This document shows, one piece after another, positions 24,643-34,914 of a DNA stretch of 64,000 nt. Location: the NCBI GenBank assembly GCA_018257865.1, contig JAEUBA010000038.1, forward strand, positions 124,001-188,000. Reading direction: 5' to 3'. Within the stretch, counting starts at the first letter, position 1. Each line of letters starts with the position of its first letter. The DNA comes from Stereocaulon alpinum. Its lineage: Eukaryota; Ascomycota; Lecanoromycetes; Lecanorales; Stereocaulaceae. A program made the translations under genes and the position numbers. The notes beneath the pieces were generated by a model. That model made no database searches and was not told the DNA's origin. It saw nothing but the letters and a program-made list of their open reading frames with translations.

Positions 24643-25620
24643 ATGTTCGATTCCTTTAATGAATGGCAAGTCTCGATCTTGAAGCATCAGTACGCTATCT
24701 GGGCCAGCCATGACAGATCCCAAAAGGATCTCCAGATCTGGTGTCCGTTCCTTGGAATGTACATCAAAGCCTCAGACGCTGCAGTCTTACACATTATTCC
24801 CTCATCCATCCCGTGTCATCACCTCCCCTACCAGCTCGGATACGAAGCCGACAAGGCGGCCGGTATTGATATCATCAGAAGCCCCCTTAATGGGATCATT
24901 ATGACATCGGCACTTCATGAGGAATTCCGTAACGGTGGATTTGTCATTCTGCCAATCGAGACCAAGGAAGGCGCACCTCAGCGATGGCGCTTCAAGCTGC
25001 TGAACTGGGCGCGTGCAGCGGTCCGGGTCGAAAACTCCCAATACTCTTTCGGCACCCTCGAAGACAAAGAGTTGAACTTCCGAGAAGGCGCAGGACGGCC
25101 TGGTTTGAAAGAACTTTACTGGCACTACGTCATGAGCATTCTGCGAGCGAATAAGCGGAACGTGGATATAGCGCTGCCAGGCCTTACTGCCGGGTGGCAA
25201 TTGCGTAACAATCCCAAACACTACCATCACCATGTACCTGACCTTAAGGACATAGGAATTACGACTCCGCCAGCATGGTACCGGCAAGGCAAGTATATAC
25301 GGAAGAGCATGATGAGCGCTATGATCTCTTTGCTGGGATATGGGCGTCTGAAAGAAGCAGACTTTGCTGAAGGTACTTGGGAAGGCCGGGGTCCAAGTGA
25401 CGCCATTTTTGACGGAGAAGTGGCCATGCACCTGGAACTTTTCATGGAGAGAGATTGGGCTGCTGACGATGAATCGGATGATGACTTATCTGGGAGCAGT
25501 GCAAAGACCCGGGCAGAGGTGCTGAACATAAAAGGTCTGTCATACGAGATGCCACAAGAGGGTGAGGGAGGAACCCCGTGTCCGAGCTCGCACATTAGCG
25601 ATACCGATCATTCTGCGTAG
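24643..25620 (+). CDS. HNH-domain protein of the fungal HNH_2-like type
   Basis: 325 aa, single exon, starting MFDSFNEWQ. The HNH core is visible at about residues 50-100: AAVLHIIPSS (first His), SPLNGIIMTSALHEEF (Asn and second His), then NGGFVILPI. This matches the fungal HNH_2 pattern of a His, an Asn on a loop and a closing His. Such proteins are common in fungi, mostly of unknown role; nuclease activity is inferred, not shown. The remainder is helical with a Ser/Asp-rich tail. An upstream in-frame extension exists but lacks conserved features. The final 13 bases overlap the end of the convergent GCP4 gene. Confidence 0.8.
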   Translation: MFDSFNEWQVSILKHQYAIWASHDRSQKDLQIWCPFLGMYIKASDAAVLHIIPSSIPCHHLPYQLGYEADKAAGIDIIRSPLNGIIMTSALHEEFRNGGFVILPIETKEGAPQRWRFKLLNWARAAVRVENSQYSFGTLEDKELNFREGAGRPGLKELYWHYVMSILRANKRNVDIALPGLTAGWQLRNNPKHYHHHVPDLKDIGITTPPAWYRQGKYIRKSMMSAMISLLGYGRLKEADFAEGTWEGRGPSDAIFDGEVAMHLELFMERDWAADDESDDDLSGSSAKTRAEVLNIKGLSYEMPQEGEGGTPCPSSHISDTDHSA

Positions 25621-27923
25621 CTAGTCCTTTCAGCAGTGCCATAGTCAAATTTCAGGAGCAAGCGGTCAACTCCACCACCCGCCCATGGAACAAAGCCGTA
25701 ACTCTCCATTGTAGCCGTGTTTCCATGATACGTACGTCCGCCGATACGTGTGGCATCAATTGCACGTAAAGCGTCTATCATGTCTCGTGTGCCACTGGCC
25801 ACCTTCTGCCGAGATGTCCTTAGATCCTCCATAAGCCTGTTCTCTTCTGCGGCGAAATTGCTAGCTGCATTCGTCACACCAGCGTCTATCTCAAAATCTA
25901 ATTGCTGTTGGACAGTATTCAAGCGCTGCATGAGTGCCGAGAGATGATCTATTGATGTCATGAAGCGACGTAGTAAGGAGGTAAAGCTAGGGTTGCCTAG
26001 TAGGAGCTCTTTCGCAAGAGCTGCGAGATAGCTTTTGTGGGCTTGCGTCAGTGTTTCTGGGTCGTGTGGTGAATGTGGTGTGGTTCCCTGGCTCGAACGC
26101 GAAGAATTTGGTCTCGAGGGATGAGAGCGCCCGCCCGAGCCGATCGTGGACGTCAGACTGGCATTGATGGGTGGCATGTCGGATGCCAGACTCGGCAATA
26201 ACCATGATTGAAACGTTGACCACGAGCTCTTCACCACTTCGCCCTGGAAGTACTCCCCAATTTCTGCCAGGAAGAAGGCAGCGGAGCCAACGGTTGCCCA
26301 AATTGGCCGCATACTCTTTGTACGTTGATCTGCTCTGGCTCTTCTGTGTGCCAGGGCGCCAGATGTGATTTTCTGATTTAGCAAAGTTGGCGCGTTTGGC
26401 GAGGGGCGGTCTCGGCGTAGGACAGACAAAAGGAACAGCTTGCTCAAGCGGAGATGAGCTCTTCGAATAGCAAGAAGGTAGGCATGAATCCTAGAATATG
26501 CGTCAACGTCAGAGGATGTCAGGAACAGGTCCAGAGGAGACGGGACCCGCAGGCTGAGCACTGTCGATGAAGGTAGTAGGAGGTCATCAAACAAGATCAT
26601 CGATTGCTTATCTAATGGCGCCTGTAAAGGTGTAGAGCTATCGCTTAGCGACTTAAGTGACAGACGTATGAGCTCGCTAGCTTGGTCAAGCTGGTCGTCA
26701 ACAATCTCATCGTACGCGGGGTCAAGAATTTGCATTGACGCCAACGCAGTCCACGTTCGAGCCAACACTGCGGAGACTTCGCCCTCCTTAATGGTCATAC
26801 TAGCCAAGTCATTGGCTAAGTTCTGCTGAGCTGCTTCGGGTCTGTTTCTCGATGTAAGGCGCTCATCGGCCGCAGTGATCAGGGCGATAGCAAATTCACC
26901 ATTATCGAGTAGAAAGAAGTCTTTCAGGAGACGTAGTATCTCCATGACTTTAGTCATAGGCAGCAGCTTCTGCAATGCATTTTGCGACAAAGAGAGACGA
27001 ATAGCTCCGATGGCTGCTGAGAAGCCAGTAGGACTGAGGGGGAATTCTAAAGATGAAAGATAGGCCAGGTGAGTGGGTAGAAGAGCAAGATCTTGAGCAG
27101 ACGTCCTGGAAGATTCATACGAGAGAGCATTCTGTCTTTCTCGAATATGGTTCAGAGCTTTCCCAATGAAAAGGATGGACTGTGCTGTGGCTTTCGTGAC
27201 GAAGTGTGGGACTAAGCCATGTTGAATACTATACTCGTCGAAATTGGAAAGACCGTTGCGATTGACAGAGTCTTGAACTATAAAGAAGTCCGCAGTACCA
27301 GTCACTGGATGTCGACCATAGAGAACCCATGTAGATATTTGTCTGAGCCAAGCTGTCTCCGCAACCTTTACAAGGTCCAACGCAATATGCTCGATGTCGG
27401 GATAGCCAGTATGTGTAGAGTCTCGCAAGTGTTCCATGAGCTCGGCTGCCGTACATGTACCGTTCTCTGACTGCCTAGGTCGCAAGTGGCCATTTGAATC
27501 AGGTGCTCGAACGAACTGAACAAGCCTCCAAAGCCATTCGAGCTTCCGACCCCATCCATCGAATGCCCCCACAATCGCAGATAATGGTACGATGTTGTAG
27601 GCCCCTACAATACTTGTATCCTGTTCTAAAATATCTTTCTCCACCTCCAGGATTCTCCTCTGAAAGCTTGCAAGATGTGTGGAAACAATAGCAGTCGACA
27701 CAGCTCGACAGACGGTGGACGAGTGGGAAGATGATATGGCGGAGGCGTTAGTCCGTATGATGTTGTTCTTTTCTCCCAGGTCTTGGGTTAGGGTGTGTAG
27801 TAACGCCTTCTCCGCTGGGGAGAGTACTGATTGTAAAGGACCATTTGCGTTTTCTGCTTTGCCAGATGAGGAGAGCAAGGGTGAAGGATGACCGCTGATT
27901 CCTAGCAGCAATTCATGAATCAT
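25608..27923 (-). CDS. Gamma-tubulin complex component GCP4-type (Spc97/Spc98 family)
   Basis: A subunit of the gamma-tubulin ring complex, which nucleates microtubules at spindle pole bodies. Single exon, 771 aa. The start at 27923 gives MIHELLLGISGHPSPLLSSS, characteristic of the GCP4 branch. The N-terminal GRIP1-like half includes VPLSAIVGAFDGWGRKLEWL; the C-terminal GRIP2-like half includes VDAYSRIHAYLLAIRRAHLR. The Spc97/98 family call is firm; GCP4 is preferred over GCP5/6 because of the N-terminus and length. Its stop codon region overlaps the HNH gene by 13 bases, tail to tail. Confidence 0.88.
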   Translation of the reverse strand: MIHELLLGISGHPSPLLSSSGKAENANGPLQSVLSPAEKALLHTLTQDLGEKNNIIRTNASAISSSHSSTVCRAVSTAIVSTHLASFQRRILEVEKDILEQDTSIVGAYNIVPLSAIVGAFDGWGRKLEWLWRLVQFVRAPDSNGHLRPRQSENGTCTAAELMEHLRDSTHTGYPDIEHIALDLVKVAETAWLRQISTWVLYGRHPVTGTADFFIVQDSVNRNGLSNFDEYSIQHGLVPHFVTKATAQSILFIGKALNHIRERQNALSYESSRTSAQDLALLPTHLAYLSSLEFPLSPTGFSAAIGAIRLSLSQNALQKLLPMTKVMEILRLLKDFFLLDNGEFAIALITAADERLTSRNRPEAAQQNLANDLASMTIKEGEVSAVLARTWTALASMQILDPAYDEIVDDQLDQASELIRLSLKSLSDSSTPLQAPLDKQSMILFDDLLLPSSTVLSLRVPSPLDLFLTSSDVDAYSRIHAYLLAIRRAHLRLSKLFLLSVLRRDRPSPNAPTLLNQKITSGALAHRRARADQRTKSMRPIWATVGSAAFFLAEIGEYFQGEVVKSSWSTFQSWLLPSLASDMPPINASLTSTIGSGGRSHPSRPNSSRSSQGTTPHSPHDPETLTQAHKSYLAALAKELLLGNPSFTSLLRRFMTSIDHLSALMQRLNTVQQQLDFEIDAGVTNAASNFAAEENRLMEDLRTSRQKVASGTRDMIDALRAIDATRIGGRTYHGNTATMESYGFVPWAGGGVDRLLLKFDYGTAERTSYAE

Positions 27924-29220
27924 CCTCACTCTCAGCAATATGGCAGCAGCTTGTGCCTCTCTACGCGGTTCCGAAGGCCTTGCCGAACGTTGGGTTTATG
28001 TACGGCGCGTCTTTAGAGCGCGCGAGCTGCATAAGGCTAGTGTATGCCAAGGCTAAGATCGTTATGCAAAGTCGAGTGCCGGGTAGCGAGTGTAATTCCT
28101 GGAGCGTCGAACTGCAGAAAAGGGAGATTGATTATTTACTGATAAGCGAGGGGTAGCAACCTACCTTACCCTCGCTACCTTAGAGTAGTCAATTATCGTA
28201 ACGCTAGCCACATTGGAACAATTGCTATAGCTCCGTATGGAAGACATGGTAAGAACATAACGTCACCTTCGATTACCGTCATTTATTGTGGAATCACATA
28301 ATATCAGAGATATACCGAGCATCATCTGTGTTGTCCGCTGCTATCCGTTGTGGACTATCTCCATATGCACAGGCGCGAGCTAGTGTGATGTCACTAATGG
28401 CTTCGACATCTGTCAAGAATTTCCCCACCACCAGGGAAAACAGCCCCAGACAAGAGATGAGACAATATTAAAGTGGCAAAGTTCAAAGTTTAGAGTGGCG
28501 CGAACACCACCAAAGCAATACGATCTCACGGGCATAGTCCAGTGAGGTCCTTCGGAGGAGAGCAGCTTCATTGTCTTCACTATCCGCAAAGCAATGGTGT
28601 TGGTGGGTGACGAGCCTCATAACACACCGTTCTTCTAAGGATATCGCGTATCGATGCCTGGACTGCAGATATGGAAACCTATCAGCTCATGGTAAGCCAT
28701 GAATTGATTCTCAAGTAACAGCTCTATAGCTCCAGTCTATCTTAAGCAAATGGTACACCTCGCATACAGATGTTGTTCAAGGCTCGTGATGTATCGAGTC
28801 CGCAGCATACCTAGACGACTAGACCAAACCCATTTGGTGCTCGTGCAATGTTAGCTTTGTACTAAGCTCCTCCATCCGTTGCCTTTCTCATCAGGGTCTT
28901 TTCCTCGGGCTTTCTACGTATCTGCTGATCTTTTTCTCCGTTTATTCACTACTCAATTGGTTGTGCTGGGCGGGGTGCAATTGTGATTGGTGTCGCCTAC
29001 ATTCATCGTAATCTTGGCAATCTACGTCAGTCTCGATCGACTTGATGTGATGCGAAGCCAGCTCATACATCCTCAGGGGTGACACAATCCCACAATTCGT
29101 CATGGGTTACATGATGAGCTCGCCGCCTGTGTTCAATTCTTGTGTTGTTCTGCTACCCTACTGTAACATTTGTCTCCAGCCTTCAAATGCTTTTGAACGT
29201 ACCCTGAAATTGGAGCTACG
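27924..29220. other. Gene-free spacer
   Basis: 1.3 kb with no supported coding segment. It contains the GCP4 promoter on the left and the promoter of the broken dehydrogenase on the right. No repeat or RNA gene recognised. Confidence 0.5.
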
Positions 29221-30392
29221 ATGTCTCCATCGATAGAAAATAACATTGGTGTCCAGCTTGATAGGACATCCATATCCTACGATATTGATTCGTTTCGTCA
29301 AGGAAGTATTTGTCCAACGGAAGAGCAAGAAAACGGTATTGCTACTGGAAAACATGCCACAGAACCAACGCCAGCGCTCCAGAACGTACAACAACAATTC
29401 AACATTCAAGGCAAAGTTATCCTTGTTACAGGCGGCGGACAGGGACTTGGTCTCACCATGGCTGTGAATTCACCCTGCGCACTCCCTGGACATGTCATCT
29501 TGCTAAACTTTTTTCTTCCAGGAAGGACTCGTTGAAGCTGGCGCCATCGGTACGTCTACAACACTTCCCTCTCAAGCCAGTAATCTGTAGCTCCCACGAC
29601 TACCACAACCATACTAACAAATTCTCCCATCAACAGTCTACTGCCTCGACCGACGCGAAACCCCTATTACTTCTACACCCTCCAAAACATAGCCAAAGAC
29701 CTCGCATCCTACGGCTCCCGCAATACAGGCTCCATCCACTACCGCCAAGTCGACGTCCGCGAAATCGCAGACCTCGAACGCATCACGTCCGAAATCGCTC
29801 GCACCCATCACCACATAGATGGCCTGATAGCTGCCGCAGCAATCCAACAAGTTACCCCTGCAATCGATTATACCGCCGCAGACATCGGCCGTATGATGGA
29901 TATCAATTTCACTGGCGTTTTCATGACGGCTACGGCTGTTGCGAGGCGAATGCTTGAGTATCAGTGTAGTGGCTCGATTGTGCTGGTGGCATCGATGTCT
30001 GGGTTCGTCGCTAATAAGGGTTTGCTTTCCTCCGTTTACAATTCTTCCAAAGCAGCGCTGGTTCAATTGGCGAGGAATCTGGCGATGGAATGGGGGAAGT
30101 ATGGCATACTATTAGGGTGAATTCACTGTGTCCGGGACATATTGTTACCCCTATGGTACAGGAGAACTTTGAAGATGATCCGGGGTTGGAGGGGAAATGG
30201 AAGGTTAGCTGCTACTTGTTCTTTCCTAACTCTTAGTTTACTGACACGAGAATCTTCCAGGCAGAGAGCATGCTACAACGGCTAGCTTCACCAGAGGAGT
30301 TCAAAGATGTAGGAGTCTTCTTGTGCAGTCAGGCTAGTAGCTATATGACTGGTTCTGCATTGATTATTGATGGCGGGCATACTGCTTGGTGA
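29221..30392 (+). pseudogene. Short-chain dehydrogenase/reductase with two frameshifts
   Basis: Classical SDR fold. Exons 29221-29463, 29522-29549, 29637-30203 and 30261-30392 are bounded by good GT-AG introns. Visible are the cofactor motif TGGGQGLG, IVYCLDRRE (acidic end of strand 2, suggesting NAD preference), the catalytic VYNSSKAAL (YxxxK), VNSLCPGHIVTPMV and SYMTGSALIIDGGHTAW. Two breaks interrupt it. Near 29655-29670 the frame must shift between CLDRRE and FYTLQNIAKD, or a TAG at 29690 stops it. Near 30102-30109 it must shift between EWGKYGI and RVNSLCPGH, or TGA at 30118 stops it. Everything else is conserved, so decay is recent or the assembly has errors. Substrate unknown. Confidence 0.8.
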
Positions 30393-31206
30393 GCGCGTCA
30401 TAGGGGGATTTCAATGGGATGAGCTATGACGATTATAGATATGTTAGAAAGTTTGGCGTATTGAGCGTGGCTGATGAGGAATTTTTTTTGGAGGGATTCG
30501 TAGATAGCTGGATTGGGGAATGAATGCATGTCTTTCTTGAATCAGAACGTTGAAGGTTTTGATTTTCATGCCAGGTGGTGGATGCTGGGCATTGATTCAT
30601 AGGGATCGATAATGAGGTATTGCTTCGATTGAAAATGGACGCCCATTGAGCACAATGTACACGATGTGGTCGTAATCTTATCTTGACCGCCACGAATAGA
30701 GCCTCCAAGCTGAGAATGAAAAGATTGTGACTAGCAATGCTGCCATACGAGGGCCATTCGAAAGGCTATTTCCATCACATGAAAAGAAGCACAAGGAGAA
30801 AAGGAGAGTCTGACCGCTTGGACTCTGGGCCGCCAATGCTCCTACACGTTGGCCACCATAAGTAGGTTTGTTTTCATGACATTAAGAATACCCAGTAAAA
30901 GAAAGTGACAGTGTGACGGTTGTGGAAAGTAGAACGTAAAGGTTTCCTTCCCTTCCAGAGTCCCCTACGAGAATAGATCCATCACACTGATAGCCCCCAA
31001 GAATGAAATGACCTCGATCCGAGACCACATACAGGATTAATGTTATCACGCGAGATGATCGTCACATGGACGAAGAGTAGCCAATCCTCCCACAGAAAGC
31101 TCTCTTGGCCAAACACATCCCCCACAAGGAAAGAAAGTACTTGTTCTCGAGACGTCTTAGTACGCTACCCAAGCGAAAAACTGCCGACACGACCTTAACG
31201 AGTAGG
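30393..31206. other. Gene-free convergent spacer
   Basis: 814 bases between the 3' ends of the broken dehydrogenase and the next minus-strand gene. No coding segment, repeat or RNA gene recognised. Confidence 0.5.
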
Positions 31207-32570
31207 TCACTTGTACAATGGGCGGTAGCGATCTCCACGACGGGGGATATTGGGTAGCTGGCGCATAGCGAAGGGCTTTTCGATCCGCGGAAAGACGCAA
31301 CGTACCGATTGACCGATCGTGGCAGGATAGCGATGGAATGGAGACACTGGGCGCTTCTGCATAGTTTGATTGTTGCGAGCTTGAGAGTTGAGGTACTGCT
31401 GAGGGGCGGAAATGAGCGGGTCGAGCTGTGCTGACGGTCGATAGCTGTTGGATTGAGTCGAGTTGGTTACGGAGCCTTGTTGTGCTGAAGGTCGATATTT
31501 GTCTGACTCTGCAACGTTGGTCTCTATAGCACGGCCTCGAAAGAGAGGTTTGATGGTGCGTGGAGTCTGAGCACTTGGTTTAGACACGATAATAGTAGGC
31601 TCTTCAAAGCGACGCTTCTTGCCAGACCCCTCATCGGCAACAGTTCTGGCTTGCTTGAGCGTGTCGTGCATGTACTCCAGCATCGAGCTTTCGAAGCTAG
31701 TGATCAGCTTCTTACCACTCACTGCAAGCTGCTTGTTGGTGATGTACGCGAGCGTATTCTCAATAGTGTCACGTAAGAATTTCGCGGCTTTAGTATGGTC
31801 CGCACTCTTCATTGGAGCGATGCGGAAGTCATGATTGGCTTGGTAGAACAAGCTGAGAAGCCGGTTAAGTCTTGGGTCCTCTTCGTTGGGCTTGACGGTT
31901 TTGTCGCCACTACTGCCAACGATGAACCCAGTATGTACTGATCCGAATGGCCCGCAGGGCGAGCTTAGAACCTGGGAACCGTCGCCACCGTCGGACACGA
32001 ATAGGCTTTCGGTGACACGACCAGTATCGGTAGACACTGTACGTTTACGAGATGTACTACAGATATCGAATTCGTTTCGCGGCGAGACCGATAGCTCGCT
32101 GCCGGAAATCCCAGGGGCAGCTGGATTACGGTAGCGCGTCTCTGCTACTAGGTGATGGGGTTGTATTAGTCACGTTATCCTAGGGGACCAACTAGGGAGT
32201 TGAATGTACCATTCAGCAAGTAGTTCCTCATCTGAATTGTTGCAGTCAGGGCCTGAGTCCTATCTGAGTCTTCGACATATTTGAGCCCAAGAATCTCTTC
32301 TATGTAGATCTCAATGGCGGCGACGCTATCTTTTTCATTGCGCATAAGAGCACTGAAAGCTTTCTGCGCCGCTGTGATTTCGAAAGCAGCCAAGTTGGGT
32401 GAGCGGCGGTCAATAACATTGAGATCGTAGGTCAGGCAATTCCAGAACATCCGCTTGAGCTCAGGGGTCTCGGATATCTTGGCGACTGACGGGTGGAGTA
32501 CCTCTAACGGACGGTAGGTACTGATGTAATCGTCCACTATGGAGTTGCCGGCTGAGGATAGTGTAGCCAT
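31207..32570 (-). CDS. Hypothetical protein with a triple tandem splice acceptor
   Basis: Not recognised. Exon 1 is 32570-32210. Exon 2 ends at 31207 and starts at 32147, 32144 or 32141, because the acceptor reads CTAG-TAG-CAG and every choice stays in frame (433, 432 or 431 aa). The N-terminal 120 residues are helical (FEITAAQKAFSALMRNEKD). A second helical block holds FLRDTIENTLAYITNKQLAV. The C-terminal third is basic and likely disordered, with the element YRPSAQ twice and YRPLYK at the end. A nuclear or RNA-linked role is possible from the basic tail, but unproven. Confidence 0.7.
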
Positions 32571-34914
32571 AGTGAGGTGAGTACCAGCGCAAGTCCGGAC
32601 TGGCACAAGGAATGAGGGGCTTTGGAAGACGCGTCAAATAATTGAAGGAAGAGACAGCAAGGCTGGTGAGCAGCGGGAGCGGTTTGATGCAAGAGCTCCG
32701 GCGATTAAGGTGCAAAGGTATAGTCCAAGGAGGGTAGATTTCGGGGGTCTTGTTATGTGGGAGATTAGCGCGAGATTGGAGTGGCAACCGATATGTGTTG
32801 TTATAATAAGCAGACAACGTGTTCCATCGCGGTGTGATGATGCCTAGCGTGGTTTGGTTTCGCCATCTGTTATAGCTCGAACATCAATCACCATGGACTC
32901 ACAGCTACTTGTCTGCATCACATAGTATTTCTCTTATTCAGATACCTTTACAGTTAGATCCAGACATAATAGCCCAGGAAAAGCCGTCCAATCTGTGCTG
33001 GAGTCCGAAAGAGCAGACGCCAATTCATCATCATCTCAAATCTCTAGCAGCCCCTGGAGCTGGGAAATGCACCAATGTAGGAAGACCGTGGAATCCTTCA
33101 GCTCGACTCTACCTACAGTGCATCGTACCCTCTGAGACAACTTACATTCAGACGCGTCACATTGCTGCCCTTATAAGCGAACAGCAGAACCAGCCTGTCA
33201 TGAGAGCGGCAAGGTAAGGACAGAAGCTGAGGTTGAAAGACTTGCAAAATATTCGGCAGTAGGCTACACCAGTGTCATTTAGAAAGACCAAACATAGGAG
33301 GCTGCTGTACTTTGACAAGAGCATTCAAACATCGTTGGCCGTGCAACCTTGCTGTCATCCTGAAAGCAAAATCAAGCGTCATCCGTTCAACGTCACATCA
33401 ACAGTAATGGTTGCGAATTTCCAGCGTCGAGGCAAGCGAGAAGCGCCATCAAGGAGATGAATGGGAGAAAGAATTTGGCAGACATGGATTTTGATCGGTA
33501 CAGGCTACATTGCACGAACGATCAAAGACGCGTTACAACACTCCGCATATCCAACACGATGGCATTGGAGAAGCGTGAAAGAAAAACCGCGAGCAGCCGG
33601 ACGAGCAACCATCATTGCCCGTTGGTCTGTATCTTAGGGACGAGCTCTGCGGCCTCATATGTAATTGCTAAAAAGGTCGAATGCTGGCGGGGTGTAATTC
33701 CGGATGGCCAAACAGCCTTATGATTTGCTCTTTTCAGACTTGGCAAGCTTGAATTCATTGGGTTAGCCGGCCGCAGGGGAGTAAGCAACCACGTCTTTGT
33801 TCATTGACGACATATCCATACTCACAAGAATGAAGGGCAACATAGGAGCATGAAGAGAAATGGCTAGTGCAATCTTGAATTCCCTCGGAGACGTGAAGCA
33901 CTACGAGTGATAGTCTATTCACTGTTCAAGGACGGTCATGTACCTGGATGTGCAGCTCCTATTCGACTCACCAGCCAAATCGAAACTTACCGTATCGACC
34001 TCCCCGTTCATGCGCTCGTTATCCCCCGACTACATTGCCCGAATTCTAGAGCAGCTACAGACCATCGCGGGTTGCAATACCGAGATGCATGGCCTTGGAA
34101 CATCGAGGGATCACACAAGCGGCAGAAGATTAGGACATTGGTACCTTGCGAAGCGCAGTTCATAGCTGAAAGATCTTGGCTATAACAACTGGGAACGCAA
34201 TTTTGGTAGACCCAAGGATGTGTAAGACCATGTGGCCTGTGTGGACCATGGTTCACCGATTTCCAATGTCAATATGATCTTTGCTTGATTCGTAGGGTTG
34301 ACGACTGGAGGTGATACCCGTCCTGCGTCTTAACATACGATCAAATCGAGCAACATCGAGACTATTGCTAAGATTGACGTATCGAGATTTTGGTGCATAG
34401 CGATTTCACACAGTGCTAGCCGTCGGCCTCGAGACAATTCTTATACTTCCCAAATGAACGACCTACGCTTGCCCCATGACGACTCATGCCACTACGCCTC
34501 CATATGTGATGATTAGCAACTGAAATATGAGCCTTTAAGAAATGTATGTGGTACAGAGATAGGTTGCAAATGCCCTCAAACATCTATACATGCTTGAGAC
34601 AAAACATAAGGAAAGCTTTGTACTGCTAGCGAAGCATTGATACTAGAGAGAATTTGCACTCTACCTGTGCAAGAGGGAGCTTTTGGTGTGGATTTTGAGT
34701 CTGGCGTGGAGGCTAGCCCTAAGGACGAAAATTACAAACAGACGACAGGTCAACTTCTCGCGTCAACAATTCACTCCTTCCTCATCTTGCACCTCCACCT
34801 TCTTTTTCAAGACTTTGACCCCAGTCTTTGCCACGCGTCGTTTCCTTCCCCCATCGCTAGTTTGCGTGGTTGGGCACCAAGCGGCTTTCTGCCACGACCC
34901 TGTGGTTTCACGTC
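32571..34914. other. Large gene-free region
   Basis: 2.3 kb without a frame showing conserved or protein-like composition. The right end should hold the promoter of the GMC oxidoreductase. I see no terminal inverted repeats, tandem repeats or RNA genes; it could hide a degraded element. Confidence 0.5.

Noticed and set aside
32571..34914. Several 60-100 residue frames
   Set aside because: None has protein-like composition, splice support or motifs.
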